A stretch of 64,000 nt of DNA. It comes from JANQIO01 sp043513815. GTDB lineage: Bacteria > Pseudomonadota > Gammaproteobacteria > Pseudomonadales > Halieaceae. Where the stretch lies: positions 4,216,001-4,280,000 of the forward strand of contig CP121313.1 of the NCBI GenBank assembly GCA_043513815.1. The letters are read 5' to 3'. Each line of letters opens with the position of its first letter. The stretch's first letter is position 1. Below, one piece after another: positions 25,899 through 34,635 of the stretch. The position numbers and the translations under genes were made by a program. The notes beneath the pieces were generated by a model that was not told where the DNA came from, did not search any database, and worked only from the letters and a program-made list of their open reading frames with translations.

Positions 25899-28361
25899 AT
25901 GTTTTCTACCAAGCAAGTTCACTGGCTGGCAGCGCCGTTGCTCGCAGGCCTGGTCGCCTGTTCAGATTCCGACAACACCTTCGACCCCAACCCGCAGCCG
26001 CCGGAACCCGAACCTGTTTTCAGCGCCGAAGTGCGCCGCACCGAATTCGGCATTCCCCATGTAAAAGCCGACGACTACGCGAGCCTCGGCTATGGCATTG
26101 GCTATGCCTATGCCCAGGACAACTTCTGCGTGGGCATGCGAGAGGTCGTCTTCTCCATTGGCCGCTCGGCGGAACTGTTGGGTGAAGAAGAAGGCAGCGT
26201 CGAGGACGACCTGCTGTTCAGCTACCTCACCGGCGACCGGGAGACCTTTGAACAGGAGTTCATTGCGCCCCTGCCCCAGCGGGTCAAGGACCTGAACGAC
26301 GGCTACGTGGCGGGATTCAATCGCTACCTGGAGGAAACCGGGGTAGAAAACCTGCCCGAGGGTGAGCTGGGCTGCCGCGATGCCGACTGGGTGTTCCCCA
26401 TCGACGCCACGGATATTTTCCTGTTACAACGCCGCCAGGCACTGCGCGGCAGTTCGGGCAATGGCACGTTTTCCAACGCCATATTGGCCTCCAATGGCCC
26501 GGATGGCGGCGGCACCATCATCCTCACCAGCGAGGGCGAAGCACGCATGCGTGAGGCCTTCCGCAAGGTAGGCGAGAGCCTGCGCGACCCGGACCAGGGC
26601 AGTAATGCGCTGGCCGCCGGCCGCGACATCACCCAGACCGGCACCGGCCTGTTGCTCGGCAACCCCCACCAGCCCTGGTTTGGCGAAGGCGCCTGGTACC
26701 AGGCTCACCTGACCATACCCGGTGAAGTCGACGTGGCCGGTGCAGTGCTGCACGGCTTCCCCTACGTGGGTATCGGCTTCAACAAGGACCTGGCGTGGAC
26801 CCATACCGTGTCCATTGCCAACCGCTACAGTCTGTATGAGCTGGAACTGAACCCCGATGATCCTTTGCAGTACTTCTACGACGGCGAGCTGCGCGATATC
26901 GTACCGGTGGAAGTGACTGTTAAATCCACGCAGACTGACGGCACCGTCGTTGATGTGACCAAGACCTTCTACGAGAGCCAATTCGGTCCCATCGTCAACT
27001 TCTCCAGCGTCAGCCCGCTGCTGGATGGCTGGCCGCTGATTACCGGCACCGTCCTCGCTTTCAAGGACGCCAACCTTGAAACCGGGCTGCGCGGCAGCGA
27101 CCAGTGGCTGACCAAGGCCACGGCTGCCAATCTCGACGAATACATCGACGCGATCGCCTCACTGGGCAATCCCGTGTTTCATGAGATCGTCGCTGATCGC
27201 AACGGCGAAGCCTTTTATGGCGATATTTCAGCGGTTCCCTTCATTGACCAGGCCAAGATCGATAGCTGCCTGACCGCCCCGATTGGCCAACTGCTGGCCG
27301 ATGGCACCACCAATGTACTGCTGACCCTGGACGGCTCCACCTCCGACTGTGAGTGGGGTGTGGACCCGGAAGCGCCGGAGGGTTCCGGCCTGTTCGGCCC
27401 CAGCGCCCTGCCGCAGCTGCGTACCTTCGACTACGTGGGCAACAGCAATAACAGCTACTGGCTGAGCGATGCCAACAATCCGTTGACCGGCTTTCCCACC
27501 ACGGTGGGCCCGGTAGGCTATGAGGGCCTGCAGCAATTCCTGCGCACCCGTATCGGCCATATCATGGTGGAAGAGCGCCGCCAGGCGACTGATGGTTTTG
27601 ACGACAGCCCGCTGTTCACCAACGAAAATCTCAAGGCCTTCATGTACAACAACCGTGTCTACGGCGCGGAGATCACGCTCGCCGACGTGCTGACGATCTG
27701 CGGTACCACCGCTGCGCCCATCCAGGATGCCTGCGATGTGCTGGCTGACTGGGACCAAAAAGTGGAGCTGGACAGCCGCGGCGCCCAGGTGTGGAAGGAG
27801 TTCTGGGCGGTGATTCGCCGTGAGCTGGGCAACAGCTTCCAGAACGTTGTACAGAGTGACCGCTTCTGGCGCGTCGATTTCGATCCTGCCGACCCGCTCA
27901 ATACGCCCGCGGGCATCGACACGGACGATACCGCCAACCGCGACCTGGTGATCAATGCGCTGCTGGAGGCACGAGGCCGACTGGCGGCCAACAACGTGGC
28001 CCTCGATGCCCCCTGGGGTGAGGTGCAATACCTGGAGCGCGGCAGTGAGAATGTCCCCATCCACGGCGGCCAGGGTACCCTGGGTATTTACGGCGCTATC
28101 AGCTCAGGGCTGAGTGACGGTGGTTACGTGAACCCCAGCAGTGGCAACAGCTATATCCAGATCGTCACCTGGGACGAGAGTGAGTGCCCGATAGCTGACG
28201 TGATCCTGGTGCCGAGCCAGTCCACCGACCCGGCGTCACCCCACTTTGCCGACCAGACCAAGCTCTACTCCAACAAGGAGTGGGTGCGCTTCCCCTTCTG
28301 TGAGGCAGATATCCAGGCGAACCAGATCGGCGATACCCTGGTGCTCGAGGCGTTCGAATAG
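25899..28361 (+). CDS. Penicillin/AHL acylase-family lipoprotein (PvdQ/aculeacin A acylase type)
   Basis: 820-residue precursor of an N-terminal-nucleophile amidohydrolase, exported as a lipoprotein (lipobox LVAC, cysteine near residue 21). Autocleavage is predicted between Gly234 and Ser235. Counting from Ser235 as beta-1, His falls at beta-23 (GNPHQPW) and Val at beta-70 (TVS), exactly the catalytic positions of PvdQ; the Asn of NSNNSYW fits the oxyanion/catalytic Asn. It likely removes acyl chains from N-acyl compounds such as acyl-homoserine lactones or lipopeptides; the true substrate is unknown. ATG 25899 is chosen for its TAAGGA site at 7-nt spacing and the immediate lipoprotein signal. 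It stands alone rather than in a siderophore cluster. Confidence 0.87.
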   Translation: MFSTKQVHWLAAPLLAGLVACSDSDNTFDPNPQPPEPEPVFSAEVRRTEFGIPHVKADDYASLGYGIGYAYAQDNFCVGMREVVFSIGRSAELLGEEEGSVEDDLLFSYLTGDRETFEQEFIAPLPQRVKDLNDGYVAGFNRYLEETGVENLPEGELGCRDADWVFPIDATDIFLLQRRQALRGSSGNGTFSNAILASNGPDGGGTIILTSEGEARMREAFRKVGESLRDPDQGSNALAAGRDITQTGTGLLLGNPHQPWFGEGAWYQAHLTIPGEVDVAGAVLHGFPYVGIGFNKDLAWTHTVSIANRYSLYELELNPDDPLQYFYDGELRDIVPVEVTVKSTQTDGTVVDVTKTFYESQFGPIVNFSSVSPLLDGWPLITGTVLAFKDANLETGLRGSDQWLTKATAANLDEYIDAIASLGNPVFHEIVADRNGEAFYGDISAVPFIDQAKIDSCLTAPIGQLLADGTTNVLLTLDGSTSDCEWGVDPEAPEGSGLFGPSALPQLRTFDYVGNSNNSYWLSDANNPLTGFPTTVGPVGYEGLQQFLRTRIGHIMVEERRQATDGFDDSPLFTNENLKAFMYNNRVYGAEITLADVLTICGTTAAPIQDACDVLADWDQKVELDSRGAQVWKEFWAVIRRELGNSFQNVVQSDRFWRVDFDPADPLNTPAGIDTDDTANRDLVINALLEARGRLAANNVALDAPWGEVQYLERGSENVPIHGGQGTLGIYGAISSGLSDGGYVNPSSGNSYIQIVTWDESECPIADVILVPSQSTDPASPHFADQTKLYSNKEWVRFPFCEADIQANQIGDTLVLEAFE

Positions 28362-28384
28362 CGCATTTTTGAGAGCATCTCTCT

Positions 28385-28408
28385 GCCGCCTCGATTGGCC
28401 GAGGCGGC
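28385..28408 (+). terminator. Hairpin after the acylase gene
   Basis: GCCGCCTCG (28385-28393) and CGAGGCGGC (28400-28408) form a perfect 9-bp stem with a 6-nt loop, 23 nt after the acylase stop and 64 nt before the end of the convergent methyltransferase gene. There is no T-tract, so termination is inferred from position only. Confidence 0.5.
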
Positions 28409-28471
28409 CTTCGCCGGCTGGGCGACAGTGGCATGCGAGGCAACTCGGCGCTGCGACGCCGGTAAATCTTG

Positions 28472-29227
28472 CTAGGGCTTTTTGAATACGAAAAAGAAGC
28501 GGTCAGTGTTGCCGGTTACCGTCTTGCGTCCTACCTCAAACTGCAGGGTGTCATCAGGCCGATAGAACAGGTCGCTGTATTTCTCCAACTCGAACCCGAC
28601 TGCCTCGATTTCGGTCAGCACTTTCACCGGGTCTTCACGCCGCCAGTTTTCGTAGTCATCTGGCTGCATATGCCGGCGAGTGTGATCAATGACGACGAAG
28701 GTGCCGCCCGGCTTCAAGGACTTGAACACCGCCTTGTTGAAGGCGGACCGGTCGGCTTCCGAGAGGTTGTGGTAGTTGCGGATATTGAGAAACATATCCA
28801 GCTTGCGGGACTCGAAATCGATCTCCTCAAAGCTGTAGACCTTTTCCTCGCCGTCCCAGCCCATTGCCATGTCGACTTCACGGACCTTTTGATACTCCGG
28901 CGCCGTCCTCAGGTCACCGAGGTCGGCCAGCCACGCCTCCGGGTAGCCCACAATCAGCTCGCCGCGATCCTTCAGCACCGGCGCCAGGATGCGCGTGTAC
29001 CAGCCGTTACCGGGACCGAACTCGAAGACTTTCATGTCGTCTTGTAGCCCCATGAACGCCAACGCCTGGTCGGCGCGGCGGTTACGATCACGCGCGCGAT
29101 CAGCCTCAGGGCGAGAGTCCAGCTGCAGGGCAGCGCTAATTTTTTCTTCGGTAGTACTTTGAGCATACGCACCGGACAGTGGCATCACGGCCAGCGCCAG
29201 TCCGAGCACGATGGGAAACGTTTTCAT
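28472..29227 (-). CDS. Exported SAM-methyltransferase-like protein
   Basis: 251-residue protein with a Sec signal peptide (cleavage after AYAQ, about residue 22) followed by a Rossmann methyltransferase-like fold. The segment KVFEFGPGNGWYTRILAPVL resembles SAM-binding motif I, and LKPGGTFVVIDH resembles the post-motif strand. It belongs to the set of predicted periplasmic methyltransferase-like proteins. Why a SAM-type fold is exported, where SAM is not expected, is unexplained. The ATG at 29227 starts directly at the signal peptide; a GTG at 29239 is possible. Confidence 0.75.
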   Translation of the reverse strand: MKTFPIVLGLALAVMPLSGAYAQSTTEEKISAALQLDSRPEADRARDRNRRADQALAFMGLQDDMKVFEFGPGNGWYTRILAPVLKDRGELIVGYPEAWLADLGDLRTAPEYQKVREVDMAMGWDGEEKVYSFEEIDFESRKLDMFLNIRNYHNLSEADRSAFNKAVFKSLKPGGTFVVIDHTRRHMQPDDYENWRREDPVKVLTEIEAVGFELEKYSDLFYRPDDTLQFEVGRKTVTGNTDRFFFVFKKP

Positions 29228-29346
29228 AATGAGGTCCACAGTTGCTGACTTCTGTTAGAGGTACCGGCTTTGATCACATTACAGCAGGAAAGTGCCCGAC
29301 CTGCTGTACCCCCTTTCAAGTGCTTGTGCCCGGATATGCTAAACAA

Positions 29347-29691
29347 TTAATCGAAAAACGCGAGCTTCTTCTCTCCGTTGTCACCATAGACCGGTTCATC
29401 ACGCTCCGAAAGATAGGCGCGATTCACACTGTCTACGAATCCAACAGAGGTAAGCAGGTCCACCATTGCCTGGTAATTGGGGTGATCGAAGTGGGCGGCC
29501 AGTGAGTCGCTGTCTTCCCACAGCTCATACACCTGAATAACCGTGGGTTCGCAGGGATCGGGGGCAAAGCAGTAATCCCGGCAACCGGGCTCCTGCTCCC
29601 GGGTGGCTTTCTGTATGGGCGCAGAATCCCATACGGCTCGGTTGCGATCCGCTTCTGATCTGAAGCGAATCCTGGCAGCAACGATAATCAT
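29347..29691 (-). CDS. Antibiotic biosynthesis monooxygenase (ABM) domain protein
   Basis: 114-residue ferredoxin-like alpha/beta protein of the ABM/YgiN class: start MIIVAARIRFRSEADRNRA, central strand segment GCRDYCFAPDPCEP and VIQVYELWEDSDSLAAHF before the last helix. Members include quinol monooxygenases and heme-degrading enzymes, but many have no known substrate. It stands alone between the methyltransferase-like and OmpA genes. Confidence 0.75.
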   Translation of the reverse strand: MIIVAARIRFRSEADRNRAVWDSAPIQKATREQEPGCRDYCFAPDPCEPTVIQVYELWEDSDSLAAHFDHPNYQAMVDLLTSVGFVDSVNRAYLSERDEPVYGDNGEKKLAFFD

Positions 29692-29828
29692 TGGCTAACC
29701 CTCGGCGACGTTTCACCGCAGGGTACAGCAAGCAACGCCGCAGTGGGTATGGGTCCTGGCTGACAACTCTGTCGTCGGCCAGGCCAGCCTGCGGCAATCG
29801 TGAATCCGGCCTACTAACGGCCGCTAAC

Positions 29829-30497
29829 CTAACCTGTAATCGGTAGCAGGGATATCTCCACCCTGCGGTTCAGGCTTCGACCCTCTGCGGTAGCGTTGCT
29901 GGCAACGGGATAGCTGCTGCCAACGCCAAAGGTCGACAGGCGGACTGCGCTGACCTGCTGGGACTTGAGGTAGCCCGCAACACTCTCTGCCCGACGCTGC
30001 GAGAGGGGAATATTGATGGCGTCATTGCCGGTGCTGTCCGTATGACCCACCACTTCCACCATCGTCTTGTCGAACTCTTCCAGCACTTCTGCCACAGAGT
30101 CCAGTACCGGATAGAAGTTGGCGCTGATATCGGAACGGTTGGTATCAAAGGTGATATTGCCAGGCATATTCAGGATGACCTGGTCGCCCTTGCGCGTCAC
30201 GCTGACCCCGGTGCCTGCAAGCTTCTGCCGCAGCTTCGCCTCCTGGCGGTCCATGTAGTAGCCCACTGACCCGCCGGCCAGCACACCGACACCGGCGCCA
30301 ATGGCAGCCCGCTTGCGGCGCTCTCGATTATTGTCCCCACTGATAGCACCGACAGCTGCACCCGCTGCGGCACCAATAATTGCGCCGGTAGTGGCATTGG
30401 AGGTTTTGGTCTCCCCTGTGTAGGGGTCGATGGTCTGGCAGGCCGTGAAAACCGTGGCCAGGAAAAGGCAAACAGTAGCTCGAATGAGTGCGGACAT
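29829..30497 (-). CDS. OmpA-family lipoprotein with glycine-zipper segment
   Basis: 222-residue outer-membrane lipoprotein. The lipoprotein signal ends TVFTAC (cysteine near residue 20). A glycine-zipper hydrophobic hairpin (about residues 37-80) contains GAIIGAAAGAAVGAISG and GAGVGVLAGGSVGYYMD. The C-terminal OmpA domain (about 105-222) has the peptidoglycan-binding pattern VGHTDSTGN and LSQRRAESVAGYL. The order resembles E. coli YiaD. The ATG at 30497 begins the signal peptide; the longer reading upstream is rejected. Likely role: tethering the outer membrane to the cell wall. Confidence 0.87.
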   Translation of the reverse strand: MSALIRATVCLFLATVFTACQTIDPYTGETKTSNATTGAIIGAAAGAAVGAISGDNNRERRKRAAIGAGVGVLAGGSVGYYMDRQEAKLRQKLAGTGVSVTRKGDQVILNMPGNITFDTNRSDISANFYPVLDSVAEVLEEFDKTMVEVVGHTDSTGNDAINIPLSQRRAESVAGYLKSQQVSAVRLSTFGVGSSYPVASNATAEGRSLNRRVEISLLPITG

Positions 30498-30799
30498 AGT
30501 TCCCAGGTTCCTTATGGATAGCTCAAGTTCGGCGACCGAGGCTAGCACAATGCGATGAGAGACACTGTTCAAGGCAGAGGAAACGTGACCGACGTCGAAC
30601 GATAGACTCCTGTTCGGCACGTTGGGATAGCCGGATAGATCACGGTCTCTTCGGGAGTCAGCCTCCCGTTGAGAGATGACGGAAGCGAGTTACACGTCGG
30701 CTACAGAGGTGAGGCCCACAAAAAACCCCGCCGAGCGGCGGGGTTTGTGGATCTCTTGGATTTGCGGAAAGCCGCGAAGGAGATGCCGGTATGCGGCGC
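30498..30799. other. 302-nt intergenic region upstream of the OmpA lipoprotein gene
   Basis: Apart from the pntB terminator at 30720-30746, no gene or strong promoter was seen. The promoter of the OmpA-type gene must lie here, but no good -35/-10 pair stands out. Confidence 0.4.
30720..30746 (-). terminator. Rho-independent terminator of the pnt operon
   Basis: CCCCGCCG and CGGCGGGG form a strong GC stem (30726-30743), extended by AAA/TTT pairs. On the minus strand it is followed by six T. It lies about 54 nt past the pntB stop. On the plus strand the T-run is only three, so it mainly serves the minus strand. Confidence 0.88.
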
Positions 30800-32152
30800 T
30801 TAGCTAAACTCCTTCACCAGTCCGCCGATGGACTCCTTGGCATCGCCGAACAGCATGCGGGTATTGTCCTTGAAGAACAGCGGATTATCGATGCCGGCGA
30901 AGCCTGAAGCCATGGAACGCTTGAGTACGAACACCGTGCGTGCCATGTCGACGTTGATCACTGGCATGCCGTAGATGGGGCTGGACTCGACTTCACGTGC
31001 GGCCGGGTTCACCACGTCGTTGGCGCCGATCACGATGGCCACGTCTACCGTCTCCATGCGCGGGTTGATTTCGTCCATCTCCAGCAGCAGGTCGTAGGGC
31101 ACATCGGCCTCCGCCAGCAGCACATTCATGTGGCCCGGCATGCGGCCCGCCACCGGGTGGATGCCGTAGATCACTTCACAGCCGTTGGCTTCCAGCTCCA
31201 GCTGCAGCTCTTTCACCACGTGCTGGGCCTGGGCCACCGCCATGCCGTAACCGGGGATGACCGCCACCGTGGTGGCCGCTTCCAGTACGTAGTAAGCGTC
31301 GTCCACGGTAATGGGCTTGACCTCGCCCTCAATCTTCTCGGCAGCACCGCCAGCGGCGCCGAAGCCTGAGAACAGCACGTTGGAGAGCGAGCGGTTCATG
31401 GCCTTGCACATGATCTGGGTGAGGATGATGCCGCTGGCGCCCACCAGGGAGCCCGCCACGATCAGGATGTTGTTGTTAATTGCGAAGCCCGCCGCACAGG
31501 CTGCAAGGCCCGAGTAGGAGTTCAGCAGGGATATCACCACGGGCATGTCGGCGCCGCCAATCGGAATGACCGCCATCACCCCGAACAGCAGGGCCAGACC
31601 TACCACAACATACAGGTAAGTGGGGTCAGCGGGGTTCTGCACAAACAGGTAAGCGCTGGCAATCACGCCCAGGACGATCAAGCTATTGACGATCTGCTGG
31701 CCGGCAAACATTACCGGTTTGCCGTCAATCACTTCGCTCAGCTTGCCATAGGCGATTAGTGAACCGGTGAAGGTCAGGCCACCTATAAGGATGGACAGCA
31801 CGATGGTAATCATCGTGAAGGTGCCGGCCATGGGGCTCAGCGCGGCCCAGCCGACCAGCAAAGAGGCCATGCCGCCGAAGCCGTTGAAGAGTGCCACCAT
31901 TTCGGGCATGGAGGTCATCTTGACCAGGCGTGCTACCGCGCCGCCGATGACACCGCCTATCAGCATGCCGCCGGCGATATAGGTGTAATCGACGATGCCC
32001 TGGTCCAGCAGGGCGACGACCACGGCGATGAGCATGCCGATGGAGGACACCATGTTGCCGCGCCGCGCAGTGGCGGGCGAACCCAGCATTTTCAGGCCAA
32101 AAATGAACAGGCCCGCGGAGGCCACGTAGGCGAACTGAATCAGCGTATCCAC
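30800..32152 (-). CDS. pntB: NAD(P) transhydrogenase subunit beta
   Basis: About 450-residue inner-membrane subunit of proton-translocating transhydrogenase, which makes NADPH from NADH using the proton gradient. It has about nine membrane helices (residues ~1-260) and the C-terminal NADP(H)-binding domain III, with GYGMAVAQAQ and GANDVVNPAA. The GTG at 32152 is preferred because AAGGAGG lies 7 nt upstream; a TTG at 32158 overlapping the pntAB stop is the alternative. Last gene of the operon, followed by a strong terminator. Confidence 0.95.
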   Translation of the reverse strand: MDTLIQFAYVASAGLFIFGLKMLGSPATARRGNMVSSIGMLIAVVVALLDQGIVDYTYIAGGMLIGGVIGGAVARLVKMTSMPEMVALFNGFGGMASLLVGWAALSPMAGTFTMITIVLSILIGGLTFTGSLIAYGKLSEVIDGKPVMFAGQQIVNSLIVLGVIASAYLFVQNPADPTYLYVVVGLALLFGVMAVIPIGGADMPVVISLLNSYSGLAACAAGFAINNNILIVAGSLVGASGIILTQIMCKAMNRSLSNVLFSGFGAAGGAAEKIEGEVKPITVDDAYYVLEAATTVAVIPGYGMAVAQAQHVVKELQLELEANGCEVIYGIHPVAGRMPGHMNVLLAEADVPYDLLLEMDEINPRMETVDVAIVIGANDVVNPAAREVESSPIYGMPVINVDMARTVFVLKRSMASGFAGIDNPLFFKDNTRMLFGDAKESIGGLVKEFS

Positions 32153-32154
32153 GA

Positions 32155-32442
32155 TCAACCCTCCTTCTTCTTGAAGAAGCCAAGCATGCGGTCGGTCACC
32201 ATGTAACCGCCCACCACGTTGATGGAAGCCAGCGCCACCGCACCCGCACCCAGCCAGTTGGCCAGGTCCTGGTTGCCAGTGCCCGCGAGACCTACAGCAC
32301 CCACCAGGGTGATACCGGAAATCGCATTGGCGCCCGACATCAGGGGAGTGTGCAGGGTAGCCGGCACTTTGTTAATAAGCTCGAAGCCCAGGAAGATGGA
32401 CAGCATGAGGATGAACGTAAGGAATACTTCAGCCGGTACCAT
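32155..32442 (-). CDS. pntAB: NAD(P) transhydrogenase subunit alpha, part 2 (membrane part)
   Basis: 95-residue protein equal to the membrane C-terminal third of E. coli PntA, encoded separately as in Rhodospirillum-type operons. Three hydrophobic helices are visible (about residues 4-20, 31-50 and 57-80), ending FFKKKEG. The ATG at 32442 is preceded by GGAGG at 8-nt spacing; it starts 1 nt after the pntAA stop. Confidence 0.94.
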   Translation of the reverse strand: MVPAEVFLTFILMLSIFLGFELINKVPATLHTPLMSGANAISGITLVGAVGLAGTGNQDLANWLGAGAVALASINVVGGYMVTDRMLGFFKKKEG

Positions 32443-32443
32443 G

Positions 32444-33586
32444 TTATGAGCCTCCTTCCAGGATGTTCTTGATGGTTTCGTTGGTGATTTCACCTCCGTG
32501 GGTGATCACACAGCCCTGCAGGATGTCGTCTTCGAAGTCGACCTTGAAGGCCTTGGACTCTTCATCCCAGTTGTCGTCCACCAGGTTGAACATGTTTGAG
32601 GCATACATCTGGCTGGCGTCGCGGGCGACAAAATTGGCCCAGTTGCCGTCGCCGATCACGGTCACGCCGTTGATAGTGACAGTCTGGCCAGGCTCGGACC
32701 CTTCGACGTTGCCACCCGTCTCCGCGGCCATATCCACCACCACGGCGCCAGCGCGCATGCGCTCGACCACATCTCTGGTGACCAACACCGGCGGCTTGCG
32801 GCCGAACACCTGGGCGGTGGTGATGAGCACATCAGACTCAGCAATGACATCGGCCTGTGCCTGCTGCTGCATCTCGATTTGCTCGGGGGTCAGCTCCTTC
32901 GCGTAGCCGTCAGCGGTCTGGCCGGTCTCACCGAGATCAATTTCCAGAAACTTCGCGCCCAGGGATTCAACCTGCTCTTTTACCACGGTGCGGGTATCGA
33001 ACGCGGTGACCCGGGCACCCATGCGCTTGGCAGTGGCGATGGCCTGCAGTCCTGCTACACCGGCGCCGATGATAAACACCTTGGCAGGCTTCAGGGTGCC
33101 GGCCGGCGTCATCATCATGGGGAAGATGCCCGGCATGCGTGTGGCCGCCAGTAGCACCATGACGTAGCCGGCCAGGCTCGCCTGGGAGCTCAGTGCGTCC
33201 ATTTTCTGGGAACGGGTAGAGCGAGGAATCATCTCCATGGAAATGGCAGTCACACCCGCCGACTGGAAAGCCCGCACCAGTTCGTGTTCGTTGAAGGGGT
33301 CGAGGAAGCTCACGTGTATGCAGCCCTGCTTGAGCTGGCTGACTTCCTCAATGGCAGGTTTGCGAATGCGCAGCACCATGTCGGCGCTGCCCAGCAGCCC
33401 GGCGCGGTCGCTGCTGGTTTCACAGCCGGCGTCAGTGTATTCGGTGTCCTGGAAGCCTGCACCCAGGCCCATGCCGGTCTCGATGACCACCTCGGCACCC
33501 ATCCGACACAGCTTCTTGGCCACGTCGGGGATGACAGGCACCCGATTCTCTCCGGGGTGCGTCTCTTTCGGGATCGCTATGCGCAT
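32444..33586 (-). CDS. pntAA: NAD(P) transhydrogenase subunit alpha, part 1 (NAD-binding)
   Basis: 380-residue soluble domain I of transhydrogenase, in the alanine-dehydrogenase/PNT superfamily. It starts MRIAIPKETHPGENRVPVIP, typical of the family. The NAD-binding Rossmann motif is VFIIGAGVAGLQAIATAKRMGA (shortened core GAGVAGLQA, about residues 173-181). The domain ends before the membrane part, which is a separate downstream gene. First gene of pntAA-pntAB-pntB. Confidence 0.95.
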   Translation of the reverse strand: MRIAIPKETHPGENRVPVIPDVAKKLCRMGAEVVIETGMGLGAGFQDTEYTDAGCETSSDRAGLLGSADMVLRIRKPAIEEVSQLKQGCIHVSFLDPFNEHELVRAFQSAGVTAISMEMIPRSTRSQKMDALSSQASLAGYVMVLLAATRMPGIFPMMMTPAGTLKPAKVFIIGAGVAGLQAIATAKRMGARVTAFDTRTVVKEQVESLGAKFLEIDLGETGQTADGYAKELTPEQIEMQQQAQADVIAESDVLITTAQVFGRKPPVLVTRDVVERMRAGAVVVDMAAETGGNVEGSEPGQTVTINGVTVIGDGNWANFVARDASQMYASNMFNLVDDNWDEESKAFKVDFEDDILQGCVITHGGEITNETIKNILEGGS

Positions 33587-33938
33587 AATAGATGTACCCG
33601 TACCCTGTTCTGTTATTGGTATACCGCGTCCTTTCGAAGGACCGTGACTTTAGCACAGCTGAACAAAAGCCCAACAAATACCCGTCATTGGGCAGCTAAA
33701 TGGTCAATCGGTCCATGGCCGGGAGGCATCAGTCCGATTGAACCAATGCATACGCAGCTGATGCGATTCTGTCTTACTTTCCTGGCCCGGAACGGCAAAA
33801 AATAGCGTCGCAACAGCCCGGTGAGCGCCTCCCGAACTTTGAAGCTACTGGATTTTTTCGACTGCACAATGAAAACCGGCCGGGGCCACAGTCGTGACAC
33901 CAGCCGGGGAGGAATTTGGTCTAGCGCCGGAACGATTG
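33587..33938. other. 352-nt intergenic region between chrR and pntAA
   Basis: No believable gene was found. It holds a short perfect palindrome, GTCCTT-TCG-AAGGAC (33628-33642), about 42 nt upstream of the pntAA start, which could be an operator or part of the leader. No TGATCC-type sigma element occurs here, so the pnt operon is not an obvious target of the adjacent ECF factor. Confidence 0.4.
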
Positions 33939-34589
33939 CTAGCTGGCTTGTAGCTGCAGAAACGGGTTAAGCAGTCGGTAGTTCCAGGGTTTGAAGCGGA
34001 TGGGCGCATCCAGTACGCCGATACAAATGCAGTCTGCCGTCTTGGAAGCGGTCGGTGTATGCACATCTTCGGCATCACGCATCAGGAAGTCACCCCGTTG
34101 ATAGACACCCTCTTCGTCGGAGAAGCTGCCTTCCAGGACCAGCGTCAGCTCGGTACCCTTGTGGGTGTGAGCAGGAATGCTGCCGCCCGCCTTGATGTGG
34201 TAAAGGGCAAACTCGTGCTCGGGGTCACCCGTGCGCAGTCGCGCAATCTGCAGTGCCCTGTTAATGCGACTCCACTTCAGGTCCTGGTAGTCGCCGTTCA
34301 TCAAACGCTGCACCAGCACCGGGCTTTCGTCGCTCTCGGCATGTGATGAGTACGTCAGCGGCGCCTCATCGTCGAGGTGCGCCAGCACGTCGTCCAGCAA
34401 GCTGTCTTCAACCGTGGCCGGCTGGAGCGTATCGAACATTTCAGCGCCCATGTCCTGCAGCGCGTTCACCTGCCGCTGGCAGCGGGAGCAAAAATGCAGG
34501 TGTACCGATACGCAGGCCGACTGGGCCAGGGGCAGACTGCCCGAGGAAAACTCGTTCAGCAGTCGCGTGTCGGGGTGATGATTAGCCAT
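33939..34589 (-). CDS. chrR: ChrR-type zinc anti-sigma factor with C-terminal cupin
   Basis: 216-residue anti-sigma factor. The N-terminal zinc anti-sigma domain has the ligand pattern His5, His30, Cys34, Cys37 (HxxxCxxC), the same spacing as in Rhodobacter ChrR. The C-terminal cupin (about residues 100-205) has AHTHKGTE and a later His, the metal-binding set of the ChrR lipid-peroxide/singlet-oxygen sensing domain. It should hold the upstream sigma factor inactive until singlet oxygen or organic peroxide triggers release. The ATG at 34589 is chosen because it reproduces ChrR ligand spacing; GTG 34601 is possible. It is cotranscribed with the sigma gene. Confidence 0.92.
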   Translation of the reverse strand: MANHHPDTRLLNEFSSGSLPLAQSACVSVHLHFCSRCQRQVNALQDMGAEMFDTLQPATVEDSLLDDVLAHLDDEAPLTYSSHAESDESPVLVQRLMNGDYQDLKWSRINRALQIARLRTGDPEHEFALYHIKAGGSIPAHTHKGTELTLVLEGSFSDEEGVYQRGDFLMRDAEDVHTPTASKTADCICIGVLDAPIRFKPWNYRLLNPFLQLQAS

Positions 34590-34635
34590 GATCTTCTTCA
34601 CTCGATTCTGTTGTTGGGCGCGATTCTCTCCGGGA

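Noticed and set aside
33685..33900. 71-codon minus-strand frame between chrR and pntAA
   Set aside because: Basic, low-information translation without a ribosome-binding site; treated as non-coding.
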